This document shows, piece after piece, positions 27,711 to 34,919 of a DNA stretch of 64,000 bases. Each line of letters begins with the position of its first letter. Position 1 is the stretch's first letter. This DNA comes from Dyadobacter koreensis (lineage in GTDB: Bacteria > Bacteroidota > Bacteroidia > Cytophagales > Spirosomataceae): assembly GCF_900108855.1 (NCBI RefSeq), contig NZ_FNXY01000010.1, positions 317,576-381,575 on the forward strand, written 5' to 3'. The position numbers and the translations under genes were made by a program. A model generated the notes under the pieces. It saw only the letters and a program-made list of their open reading frames with translations. It searched no databases and was not told the origin of the DNA.

Positions 27711-29111
27711 TCAAACGGTTGGTTCCCATCCTTTGGCATATTCCCGTTTCCACAACTTTTCAGCTTCCTTGTTATTTTTGATATGCCCGTTTTTAGGATC
27801 GATTTCCAGTGAACCGCCAGAGCGGACGGCGATATTGCCAAGCTGACAAAGAAGCGTACTTTGATGGCCGCCTACAATTTCGGCGTTGACAGTGACGCCC
27901 TTTTTTATTCCGTCGAAAAAATTCTGAATATGGATGGCATCCAGCGCCTGAGATGGGTCCATTTTATTTCTTGCATCAATCTTGTAATCGTTTTTGACAT
28001 CTTTTACAAGTTTGTTTTCCAGGTCATAAACTTTGTAGGAATTTCCCGGTTCAATCTGAATGGATCCTGTCTCTCCGTAAAAAACAACACCGACACTTGC
28101 ACCTTCGATGGTTCTTCCATTACAGCTTCGGCCTTCCCATGTCATGCCTTTGTCGTTGCCGAAATCCCAGCTGATAACCTGCGTATCAGGTGTTTGCCAG
28201 TCATCCTTGTAACGGTATCTGCCGCCGGATGAAGTGACGTGGGTCGGGTATTCAACACCTAATCCCCAACGCATCAAATCAACCATGTGTGTCCCGTTAT
28301 TCAATGCCTCGCCCGTTCCCCAGTTCCAAAGCCAGTGCCAGTTATAATGAACAAGATTATCCTTATAAGCGGTTCTCGGCGCAGGGCCCTGCCATAATTC
28401 ATAATCCAGCCACGACGGAACGGCTACTTCTTTTCCAATTCCTATTGAAGCTCGATTGTTCGTATACCAGCCCTTTGCAAAATAAGGGCGCCCGATTGAT
28501 CCGTCGATAACTTCCTTCACTCCCGCCGCCACATTCGGCCAAGAGCGGCGCTGATTGCCCATTTGGATCACATTTTTATATTTTTTTGCGGCAGCAACCA
28601 AAAGTTCTCCTTCATTAGGATTATGACTGCAGGGCTTCTCCAGATAAACGTGTTTTCCAGCTTTCGAAGCCAAAATTGCAGCTGGTGCATGCCAGTGGTC
28701 AGGAGCAGCGACAACAAGTGCATCCACATTTTTATCTTCCAGCGCTTTCCTGAAATCAGGTTGGCTTTTTGGTTTAGAACCGGAAAGTTCCTCGACCTTT
28801 GCAATACATTTCGCCGCCGCTCTTGAATCTGTATCAGACACAGAAACTACTTCGCAGTTGGGCTGTAAGGCATAATTACTTGCCAACGCAAATCCGCGGC
28901 TGTTTACACCCATCATCGCAACCCGAACTTTCTCATTTGCACCTACGATTTTCGCATAACTTTTCGGACTGAAACCCGGTAATATGCCGCCAAAAGAAAG
29001 TAAGGCCGTTCCTGCCAACGTCTTTTTTATAAATTCCCGTCTGGTATCAACTGATCCAGAATTCGATGATGCCGAGAGAGCGCTGCTGTTTATGTCATTT
29101 TTATCTTCCAT
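27711..29111 (-). CDS. Exported Gfo/Idh/MocA-family oxidoreductase
   Basis: A 466-residue protein with a twin-arginine-like signal TRREFIKK (R24, R25) followed by a hydrophobic stretch, so it is likely exported folded by Tat. The NAD-binding region begins KVRVAMMGVNSRG, and the family lysine is in YLEKPCSHN. The C-terminal half (YNWHWLWNWGTGEALNNGTHMVDLMRWGL) is typical of Bacteroidota secreted members, some of which act as glycoside-modifying enzymes (GH109 is one related branch). The substrate is unknown; the position upstream of the transporter and nagA suggests a GlcNAc-type or related glycoside. Confidence 0.88.
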   Translation of the reverse strand: MEDKNDINSSALSASSNSGSVDTRREFIKKTLAGTALLSFGGILPGFSPKSYAKIVGANEKVRVAMMGVNSRGFALASNYALQPNCEVVSVSDTDSRAAAKCIAKVEELSGSKPKSQPDFRKALEDKNVDALVVAAPDHWHAPAAILASKAGKHVYLEKPCSHNPNEGELLVAAAKKYKNVIQMGNQRRSWPNVAAGVKEVIDGSIGRPYFAKGWYTNNRASIGIGKEVAVPSWLDYELWQGPAPRTAYKDNLVHYNWHWLWNWGTGEALNNGTHMVDLMRWGLGVEYPTHVTSSGGRYRYKDDWQTPDTQVISWDFGNDKGMTWEGRSCNGRTIEGASVGVVFYGETGSIQIEPGNSYKVYDLENKLVKDVKNDYKIDARNKMDPSQALDAIHIQNFFDGIKKGVTVNAEIVGGHQSTLLCQLGNIAVRSGGSLEIDPKNGHIKNNKEAEKLWKREYAKGWEPTV

Positions 29112-29183
29112 GCGGTCAGGTGTTTAAATTTTCAAATAGGAGCAGAATTATTTAATATCTGCCAGAGATATAGAAAAGTAATG

Positions 29184-29211
29184 ATCGAAGGATACTTACT
29201 TATACTTCGAT
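29184..29211. promoter_or_regulatory. Inverted repeat upstream of the Gfo/Idh-transporter operon
   Basis: ATCGAAG and CTTCGAT form perfect 7-bp arms 14 bases apart, with inner ATA/TAT pairing as well. It lies 73 bases upstream of the ATG at 29111 in a 289-bp gap, a sensible operator position. On the minus strand TTACTTTTC (one mismatch to TAnnTTTG) reads between it and the gene. Confidence 0.35.
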
Positions 29212-29400
29212 GCCAGGAAATCGGGTCGTAAAGGTTTGTTTTTCTGTTGTTTAAGCCAGATTTTTTGATTAACAAGCCGGTAAGTTTGAAAAAGCAGCTT
29301 GTAATTTTCCAACCTTAACTGTTATACGTTTAAGTGAAATTTGAAAAAAACGATAATTAGGCATCGTCAGTCTGTTATGTGTCACACAAATTCTACCTGT

Positions 29401-30408
29401 TCACTTTTTTTTCGCTTTGGTCATCACACTTTCCAATGTTACACTTTTTCCTCCCTGGCGTTTACTTTCATCAGCAGCCTCCATAAAAGCAAAAATCTCT
29501 ATTGTTTCGTCTGGTGTCACTGGGACTTCTCCCGTTTTGAAATATTTAATAATATCAATTAAAAGAGGCTCATAGCCAGCATATGGGCCTAAAATCTTGT
29601 TTCCATCCTGCGTAAAAACCGTTCCGCCGTAATCGTGTTTTCCTGTTCTGGTCCCCCGGAAAGTTCCGGTTCTTCCATCTGCCCAAACGCCGACAACGAT
29701 ATCTGTATCCGGCGTACTTACACGGCTTACACTTTTGCAACCGGTGCCCATAACGGTGTACAATGTCTCGACGCCATGGATTCCGTACCAGAAAAAATCA
29801 GGGTGTGTTTTTTCAAGTGTAGCCGGGCTATACGTATCTGCGCCAAGGACTTTTGCTTTATCAATTCCTTCAATTCCCTTGATATAACGAAGGGAAGACG
29901 CCGAGAAAACCGGGATTTTGTATCTTTTGGAAGCCTCGTAAATGGCGATCGTATCCGACAAAGTTCCAGCGACGGGTTTGTCGATAAACATTCTTTTTCC
30001 CGCCTTGAAAACTTCCAGCGCTTGTTCCAAGTGGAGCCGGCCGTCATTTGTTTCAAGTAAAACGACGTCGACTTTTGACAACAGGTCTTTAACAGAAGAG
30101 GTAATTTCAACGCCAAGTTTTTTTACCTCTTCTGTGTAACCTGCAATTCTTTTTACACTTGACTCAATGTCCTTGCTTCCCTGCGGATAAGCGGCTACAA
30201 CCTTGTAGCCATCATATAAGGGATCAGGCGAGGAAGCATTCAATGCCTTGGCAAAAGCTACACTGTGCGATGTGTCCAGCCCGATAATCCCGACTCGTTT
30301 TCCCTCTGCTGAACTGGCAAAAGCGGAGAGATTATCAACGAGTTGCAGGCCGATACCAGTAAAGACAGCGGTTTTAATGAAAGATCTTCTTTTATAAGAA
30401 TCCATCAA
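29401..30408 (-). CDS. Second exported Gfo/Idh/MocA-like oxidoreductase
   Basis: A 335-residue protein with a twin-arginine-like start (MDSYKRRSFIKTAVF, R7 R8 if the first ATG is used; a second ATG follows immediately). The Rossmann segment KRVGIIGLDTSHSVAFAKAL and the motif MFIDKPVAG (DKP in place of EKP) identify the family. It is shorter than the neighbouring member and diverged from it. The substrate is unknown. The gene lies just downstream of a LacI regulator gene and has its own gap with a 14-bp palindrome. Confidence 0.82.
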   Translation of the reverse strand: MMDSYKRRSFIKTAVFTGIGLQLVDNLSAFASSAEGKRVGIIGLDTSHSVAFAKALNASSPDPLYDGYKVVAAYPQGSKDIESSVKRIAGYTEEVKKLGVEITSSVKDLLSKVDVVLLETNDGRLHLEQALEVFKAGKRMFIDKPVAGTLSDTIAIYEASKRYKIPVFSASSLRYIKGIEGIDKAKVLGADTYSPATLEKTHPDFFWYGIHGVETLYTVMGTGCKSVSRVSTPDTDIVVGVWADGRTGTFRGTRTGKHDYGGTVFTQDGNKILGPYAGYEPLLIDIIKYFKTGEVPVTPDETIEIFAFMEAADESKRQGGKSVTLESVMTKAKKK

Positions 30409-30450
30409 TATAAAGATATAGGTTTAGGAATAGCTCCGAAAAACTAATTT

Positions 30451-30464
30451 CGGGTACGTACCCG
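30451..30464. promoter_or_regulatory. Candidate LacI-family operator
   Basis: CGGGTACGTACCCG is a perfect 14-bp palindrome with a central CG, the usual architecture of LacI-family operators. It is 43 bases upstream of the ATG at 30408 and in the gap behind the LacI regulator gene, whose stop is at 30590. The assignment to this regulator is inference. Confidence 0.55.
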
Positions 30465-30589
30465 TAAATATACAAACATATTTTTAATACCAGCATTTTT
30501 TGAAAAATATATCATAAATTCTGTCAAAATGTATGATAGGCTATCGTTGTAATGCGATAAGACGTAAAACCAACTATTTTATCGGAAAT

Positions 30590-31648
30590 TCAGTTTTGAT
30601 AAAACTCGTAATTTTCTTTAGTGATAATATCGATAGGCATATACTGGATATTATCAACAGAGCCACCCATCACCAGTGTCTGATACAAAGCCATAACTGC
30701 GCGATAGGCCTGTTCTTCCGGCTTGTGGCAAATCAGAAAATCGATAATGCCTTCATTCAAATACTGGATATTTTCTTTGATAAAGTCGTAGCCGATCAGG
30801 GATATATTGTTTTTGTTTTTATTTTTTAGAAAGGTCGCAACGGTGAAAACCCTGGAATTGGTCACAAAAATTGCTTCAATATCTGTGTGGTCATGGAGAA
30901 CAGAAGTCATATGTTTGGCAACAGACAGATAATCAGTTTCCTTAATGTCGATCCTGACAATTTCATTACCCATTTGGTTATCGTTGAAATAAGATCTGAA
31001 ACCTTCCTCAATTTGCAGATAATTGTAATTTTCGATTTCTTTTGAAATATTAACGACCAGGACCTTTTTGTTACTTTTCATGCGGTAAGTCAGTAATTTT
31101 GCACCTACGTACCCGCTTTTTAACAAATGCGGACCGATATAGGAAAGGCTGCGCTGTTCAGGAATATTGGAATCGATAAAAACGTACGGAATTTTAAGCT
31201 TTTGACATTCTTCCGTAAAATTCCTGGCTTGCTCGATGAAAGAAGGTGAGAGCATAACGCCGTGTACACCTCTTTCCAGGATCAACCTGGCTTGCGTCAC
31301 AAACGAGTCTTTATCGCTAAGATCAAAGAAATATGGGATCGTCTGAATTCCATACTGCTTTATTTCGGCATCGGCCCGCTGAATTCCGCGTAAAGGCACC
31401 TCCCAAAAATCCGTTTCTTCGGAAACACGCGGAATAAGTACAGCCAGAATAATAATATTTTTTGAAGCCAGGCGACTTGCCAGAATATTCGGCTGATAAT
31501 CCAGTTCTTTTATGATCTCATTGATCTTCTTTTTCGTTTTTTCCGAAACGCCGGTGCGGTTATGAATCACCCGGTCGACTGTCGCAATTGAAACGTTAGC
31601 TCTGCGGGCAATTTCCTTTACACCAAAATACGTCGAATTTTTTTCCAT
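30590..31648 (-). CDS. LacI-family transcriptional regulator
   Basis: A 352-residue regulator. Residues about 6-55 are the LacI helix-turn-helix and hinge (VKEIARRANVSIATVDRVIHN, then LDYQPNILASRLASKN); the remainder is a periplasmic-binding-protein fold that binds the effector (LIPRVSEETDFW, VMLSPSFIEQA, SLIGYDFIKENI). The first gene of the minus-strand sugar cluster, it probably controls the downstream Gfo/Idh, transporter and nagAB genes in response to a sugar; no effector is known. Confidence 0.9.
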   Translation of the reverse strand: MEKNSTYFGVKEIARRANVSIATVDRVIHNRTGVSEKTKKKINEIIKELDYQPNILASRLASKNIIILAVLIPRVSEETDFWEVPLRGIQRADAEIKQYGIQTIPYFFDLSDKDSFVTQARLILERGVHGVMLSPSFIEQARNFTEECQKLKIPYVFIDSNIPEQRSLSYIGPHLLKSGYVGAKLLTYRMKSNKKVLVVNISKEIENYNYLQIEEGFRSYFNDNQMGNEIVRIDIKETDYLSVAKHMTSVLHDHTDIEAIFVTNSRVFTVATFLKNKNKNNISLIGYDFIKENIQYLNEGIIDFLICHKPEEQAYRAVMALYQTLVMGGSVDNIQYMPIDIITKENYEFYQN

Positions 31649-32101
31649 TTAGTTTAAATTAATAGCTGATCTGAATACCTGAATTTTCCAGATCCAGCAA
31701 AAGCAATGCATTGGAATAGTAGATAATATCGAATGTAGCCAGGCTTTTGTAAATAACAAAAAAAGATATTGGTCATTGGATCCGGGGAATGATAACAAAT
31801 GATTTGTCAGAAAGAAATTGAGAACCATTTTTAGATTTTTACATTGGCTACGATTTTACCCACCCTTAGGTTTGACCGCTCCGATGATCACCGCCATGTT
31901 AATTAGCCACGGATTATATTGCATACGCAAAATCAGAAGGCGGGGTTTCTCGGAATATATCCTGGTAACATCTATTCTTATCCACATCCAACGCTTGTTG
32001 CATCTTTGATTATCTTAATTATTACGTCGCGGGCTTATTTTTCATCTTTGCAAAAACAATATCTGCATCTTTTGTACGGCAGATAAAATTTAACAACGAA
32101 A
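31649..32101. promoter_or_regulatory. 453-bp gap between LacI regulator and PUL start
   Basis: A divergent intergenic region. The octamer CATCTTTG, one mismatch from the TAnnTTTG -7 box, occurs twice on the plus strand at 32001-32008 and 32043-32050; the second is 51 bases before the ATG at 32102 and is the better promoter candidate. A 63-codon frame at 31818-32009 does not look like protein. Otherwise I see nothing. Confidence 0.3.
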
Positions 32102-32818
32102 ATGTCATTTCCAATTATGTTGAAAAATATTACTAAATCAATATTCATCTGTGTTGTCATTTCATTATTTACCGTAGTTTTCTCTTTCGGGCAATCGGAA
32201 AAAAGGAAACTGATTTATTCTGACAACTTTGAAAAAACTTTGACTTCCAAAACCTGGATACCTGAAATTGCACCGCAACCTAATTCTACCGTAACGGTCG
32301 ATCAGGGAAAACTGATTCTGGATACACAGGGAGGAGTCACGGTATGGCTGAATAGACCTCTAGCTGGAAATGTTGAAATCAATTATGACTGGACGGTTAT
32401 AGTTGCTGGTGGGAAAAATGACAGACTATCAGATTTGAACCAGTTTTGGATGGCCAATGACCCTGAAAACCGGAATTTGTTTACACGAAACGGCGTCCTG
32501 GAAGCATATGATTCGCTGGCTTTGTATTACGTTGGAATGGGTGGAAACGCAAATACAACGACCAGATTTAGAAAATATCCGGGAAATGGCGAGCGCATTT
32601 TAATTCAGGAGTATCTTGATAAAGAGCATTTATTAATGCCGAATCATACATACAGGATCAAAATTATAGTCAAAAATGGAGTTTCAGAATTTTGGGTAGA
32701 TGGGGAGAAATTTTTCTTTTACAAAGATGCGGCTCCATTGACAAAAGGTTATTTCGGATTCCGCTCGACAAAGTCAAGGCATTTTATCGACAATTTCAGG
32801 GTGTATCAACTGGAATAA
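32102..32818 (+). CDS. Secreted jelly-roll-like protein (DUF6250-like)
   Basis: A 238-residue secreted protein. A signal peptide ends near VFSFGQ; a second ATG at 32117 (MLKNITKSIF) is an equally plausible start. The mature part is beta-rich with SDNFEK, NQFWMANDP, TYRIKIIVKNGVSEFWVDGE and GYFGFRSTKSRHFIDNFRVY, the pattern of a concanavalin-like jelly-roll found in Bacteroidota glycan-utilisation loci and often labelled DUF6250. It may bind or cleave a polysaccharide. It precedes the FecI-like gene and may be part of the same locus; catalytic residues cannot be assigned. Confidence 0.6.
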   Translation: MSFPIMLKNITKSIFICVVISLFTVVFSFGQSEKRKLIYSDNFEKTLTSKTWIPEIAPQPNSTVTVDQGKLILDTQGGVTVWLNRPLAGNVEINYDWTVIVAGGKNDRLSDLNQFWMANDPENRNLFTRNGVLEAYDSLALYYVGMGGNANTTTRFRKYPGNGERILIQEYLDKEHLLMPNHTYRIKIIVKNGVSEFWVDGEKFFFYKDAAPLTKGYFGFRSTKSRHFIDNFRVYQLE

Positions 32819-32859
32819 AATTTTATTAATTTATATAACCTATATAATTAATAGATTAT

Positions 32860-32867
32860 TAAATTTG
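32860..32867 (+). promoter_or_regulatory. Predicted promoter of the FecI-like sigma gene
   Basis: TAAATTTG matches the Bacteroidota -7 box TAnnTTTG exactly, in a very AT-rich stretch, 22 bases before the TTG start at 32890. No good TTTG -33 box is visible at the expected distance. Confidence 0.5.
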
Positions 32868-32889
32868 CCACCTAAACAATCTAAATAAG

Positions 32890-33459
32890 TTGGCAGATAC
32901 TATTCAACACGAGCAACACTTACTTTACGCTTTGTCTCAAAGTGATGAATGTGCTTTTGCTGAAATTTATAAAACATATTGGAAGTTACTTCATGATACT
33001 GCCTATAAGCGTTTGGGTGACGAAGATCAAGCCAAAGATGTTGTCCAGGACATTTTTGTAAAACTTTGGGATCAGCGGGAAACCTTGGCAATTGATAACC
33101 TCAAAGCTTATCTGCAAACAGCTGCAAGGTATCAGGTTTATAACCTGATCTCAAAACAGCAGGTGAATGACACATACTTCAAATATTTATCTTCGTTCGA
33201 AGCCTCGTTCGCGTCGGCGGATCAAAATGTTATTTATTCAGAATTACAGGAAAAATTCGGGTCTGTATTAAATAAAATGCCTGTTAAAAGAAGAGAGGTT
33301 TTTGATCTCCGTTACGAAGAAGGATTAACAACCCAGGCCATCGCAGATAAATTGCAGATCACGCAAAAAACAGTTCAAAACCAGTTAATCAAGGCGGTTG
33401 ATACGATTAAGGAGGCTTTGTTAACAATTTTTATATTGGTCGGTTTTTTATTTCAATAA
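32890..33459 (+). CDS. FecI-like ECF sigma factor
   Basis: A 189-residue ECF sigma factor with region 2 (AFAEIYKTYWKLLHDTAY, DVVQDIFVKLWDQRE) and region 4 (YEEGLTTQAIADKLQITQKTVQNQL). It starts at the TTG at 32890 (MADTIQHEQ), with no in-frame ATG before region 2. With the FecR-like gene at 33785 and the STN-containing SusC at 34920 it forms the standard three-part cell-surface signalling switch that turns on glycan operons. It is separated from fecR by a 325-bp gap containing repeats, which is unusual for a sigma/anti-sigma pair. Confidence 0.9.
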   Translation: MADTIQHEQHLLYALSQSDECAFAEIYKTYWKLLHDTAYKRLGDEDQAKDVVQDIFVKLWDQRETLAIDNLKAYLQTAARYQVYNLISKQQVNDTYFKYLSSFEASFASADQNVIYSELQEKFGSVLNKMPVKRREVFDLRYEEGLTTQAIADKLQITQKTVQNQLIKAVDTIKEALLTIFILVGFLFQ

Positions 33460-33479
33460 TCAAGTTCCATAGGTTATTT

Positions 33480-33635
33480 CCGTGCTCTGCACCTTTTTTG
33501 ATTTATCGAGATACTTCTGGCTCTACAAATATTTCCAGTGCTACGCACCTTTTCGTTTTTTGCAGAAGGTGCGTAGCACCGAGCTACTTGTAGCAATAAC
33601 AGAATAAATCATTTTCCCAAAGGTGCAGCGCACCG
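33480..33635. repeat. Nested REP-like inverted repeats
   Basis: Inner pair: GTGCTACGCACCTT at 33538-33551 and its exact reverse complement at 33566-33579 (14 bp, 14-base loop). Outer pair: 33480-33497 and 33619-33635 match in about 15 of 17 positions and share the GCACCTTT core. All four arms are versions of one GTGCnnnGCACCTTT unit, so the element is a palindromic repeat, possibly a REP/RAYT-type or MITE element. It fills most of the 33460-33784 gap between sigma and anti-sigma genes. No transposase is nearby. Confidence 0.75.
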
Positions 33636-33784
33636 TAATAATTAATCCTCAAATCTTGCCAACGATCCAGCATTTATAATTTTGCATTTTTAAAACACGC
33701 ATTTGAAAAAATAAAACTTTTTTCAAAGCCACGTAGGACTTTTCTGTTTTAGCTTGACTAGTTAGTATATAGACTAATAGTTAA

Positions 33785-34765
33785 GTGGATAAACAGTTAC
33801 TTACTGACCTGATAAATAAGTTCTTGAATAATCAGACAACGCAAGAGGAAAATGAACTCCTCAAAGCGTACGACGATTCATTTGACAAAGAATCTGCGCC
33901 CGAACTTTCTGAAAATAGTAAGGAAAAATTAGAAAGTGAGATTTTTCAAAAAATCACATCCAGAATTCAAAAAGACCGGGAAAAGAAAATCATTCGGCAA
34001 GTACAGTTCAGAACTCTGCTTATGGCGGCGTCGATCGTGCTCGCGCTTGGTATTGGCTGGCTTTCGTACACACAATGGGATTCCATCCTCAATTTAGTTT
34101 CTCCGGTTGAGTACACGGAATTACAGGTCCCCTCCGGGAAATTATCGAAAATCACTTTGGCGGATGGCACTCAGGTTACGCTTAATGCCGGAAGTAAATT
34201 GAGGTACCCGAATAAATTTCGCGGAACACGTCGTGAAGTTCGCTTAGAAGGAGAAGGTTTTTTTGAGGTAACCAAGCGATCTGATCAGCCTTTTGTGGTT
34301 CGTACAGACCAACTTCATATACAGGTTTTGGGGACAAGTTTCAATGTCCGGTCATACAGGGAAGACACACGTATGGAAGTTTCCGTCGTCACTGGTAAAG
34401 TCTCAGTAGATTCCAATGAAAAAGGACAATCCGTATTATTGACGCCACAGCAAAAAGCCAGCTATACGGTTGCAACAGGCAAACTGGAAAAGGGTGAATG
34501 CGATAGCACGGACGAAATTGCCTGGCAAAATGGAATTCTGAATTTTAGAAATAACTCCATGAGAGAAGTTGCGCGTGTACTCGAAAGAAAATTTGCCATT
34601 AATATCCAGCTCGATGCCAAGATGGAAAACTGCAACGTTTATGCACAAATTGGTAACGAGCCTGTTGATTTAACACTCAAAGCGTTGACCAGGCTGATGG
34701 ACGCAAAACTTAAAAAAATTGATGACACATATCATATCACGGGTGCTGGCTGTACTTCAATTTAA
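33785..34765 (+). CDS. FecR-like anti-sigma factor
   Basis: A 326-residue inner-membrane regulator, starting at GTG 33785 (MDKQLLTDL). The N-terminal cytosolic part (about residues 1-75) binds the sigma factor, one membrane helix lies at about 78-97 (LLMAASIVLALGIGWLS), then the periplasmic FecR domain (ITLADGTQVTLNAGSKLRYP, VRLEGEGFFEVTK) and a C-terminal DUF4974 domain (LNFRNNSMREVARVLERKF) that contacts the STN domain of the partner receptor. It pairs with the sigma factor at 32890 and SusC at 34920. Confidence 0.93.
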   Translation: MDKQLLTDLINKFLNNQTTQEENELLKAYDDSFDKESAPELSENSKEKLESEIFQKITSRIQKDREKKIIRQVQFRTLLMAASIVLALGIGWLSYTQWDSILNLVSPVEYTELQVPSGKLSKITLADGTQVTLNAGSKLRYPNKFRGTRREVRLEGEGFFEVTKRSDQPFVVRTDQLHIQVLGTSFNVRSYREDTRMEVSVVTGKVSVDSNEKGQSVLLTPQQKASYTVATGKLEKGECDSTDEIAWQNGILNFRNNSMREVARVLERKFAINIQLDAKMENCNVYAQIGNEPVDLTLKALTRLMDAKLKKIDDTYHITGAGCTSI

Positions 34766-34804
34766 TCTGCTATGAAAAAACAGAATCCCCCATAACTAAA
34801 AAAA

Positions 34805-34824
34805 CTCCCTGCCTAAACAGGGAG
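34805..34824. terminator. Hairpin between fecR-like and susC-like genes
   Basis: CTCCCTG and CAGGGAG form a perfect 7-bp stem with a 6-base loop. The flanking run is A on the left and not T on the right, so in the plus direction it is not a classic terminator; it could be an attenuator or processing site that lets susC be expressed apart from fecR. Confidence 0.5.
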
Positions 34825-34919
34825 CAAAATCAAATGGATAAGGTAACAGTGAAATTGTCAGGCCTCGGAAACCAACACTTTTTCACGCATCATGAACACT
34901 TAATTTAATTTTTAAAAGT

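Noticed and set aside
31818..32009. A 63-codon open frame in the gap before the DUF6250-like gene
   Set aside because: The product is short, Arg/Leu/His-biased with no signal, family or upstream site, and the codon pattern does not match neighbouring genes.
33480..33635. CRISPR array
   Set aside because: The units are inverted, of only a few copies, and the spacing is irregular, so it is not a direct-repeat array.
33460..33784. Insertion sequence between fecI-like and fecR-like genes
   Set aside because: Only palindromic repeats are present. There is no transposase frame and no target-site duplication that I could see, so it is called a REP-like repeat.
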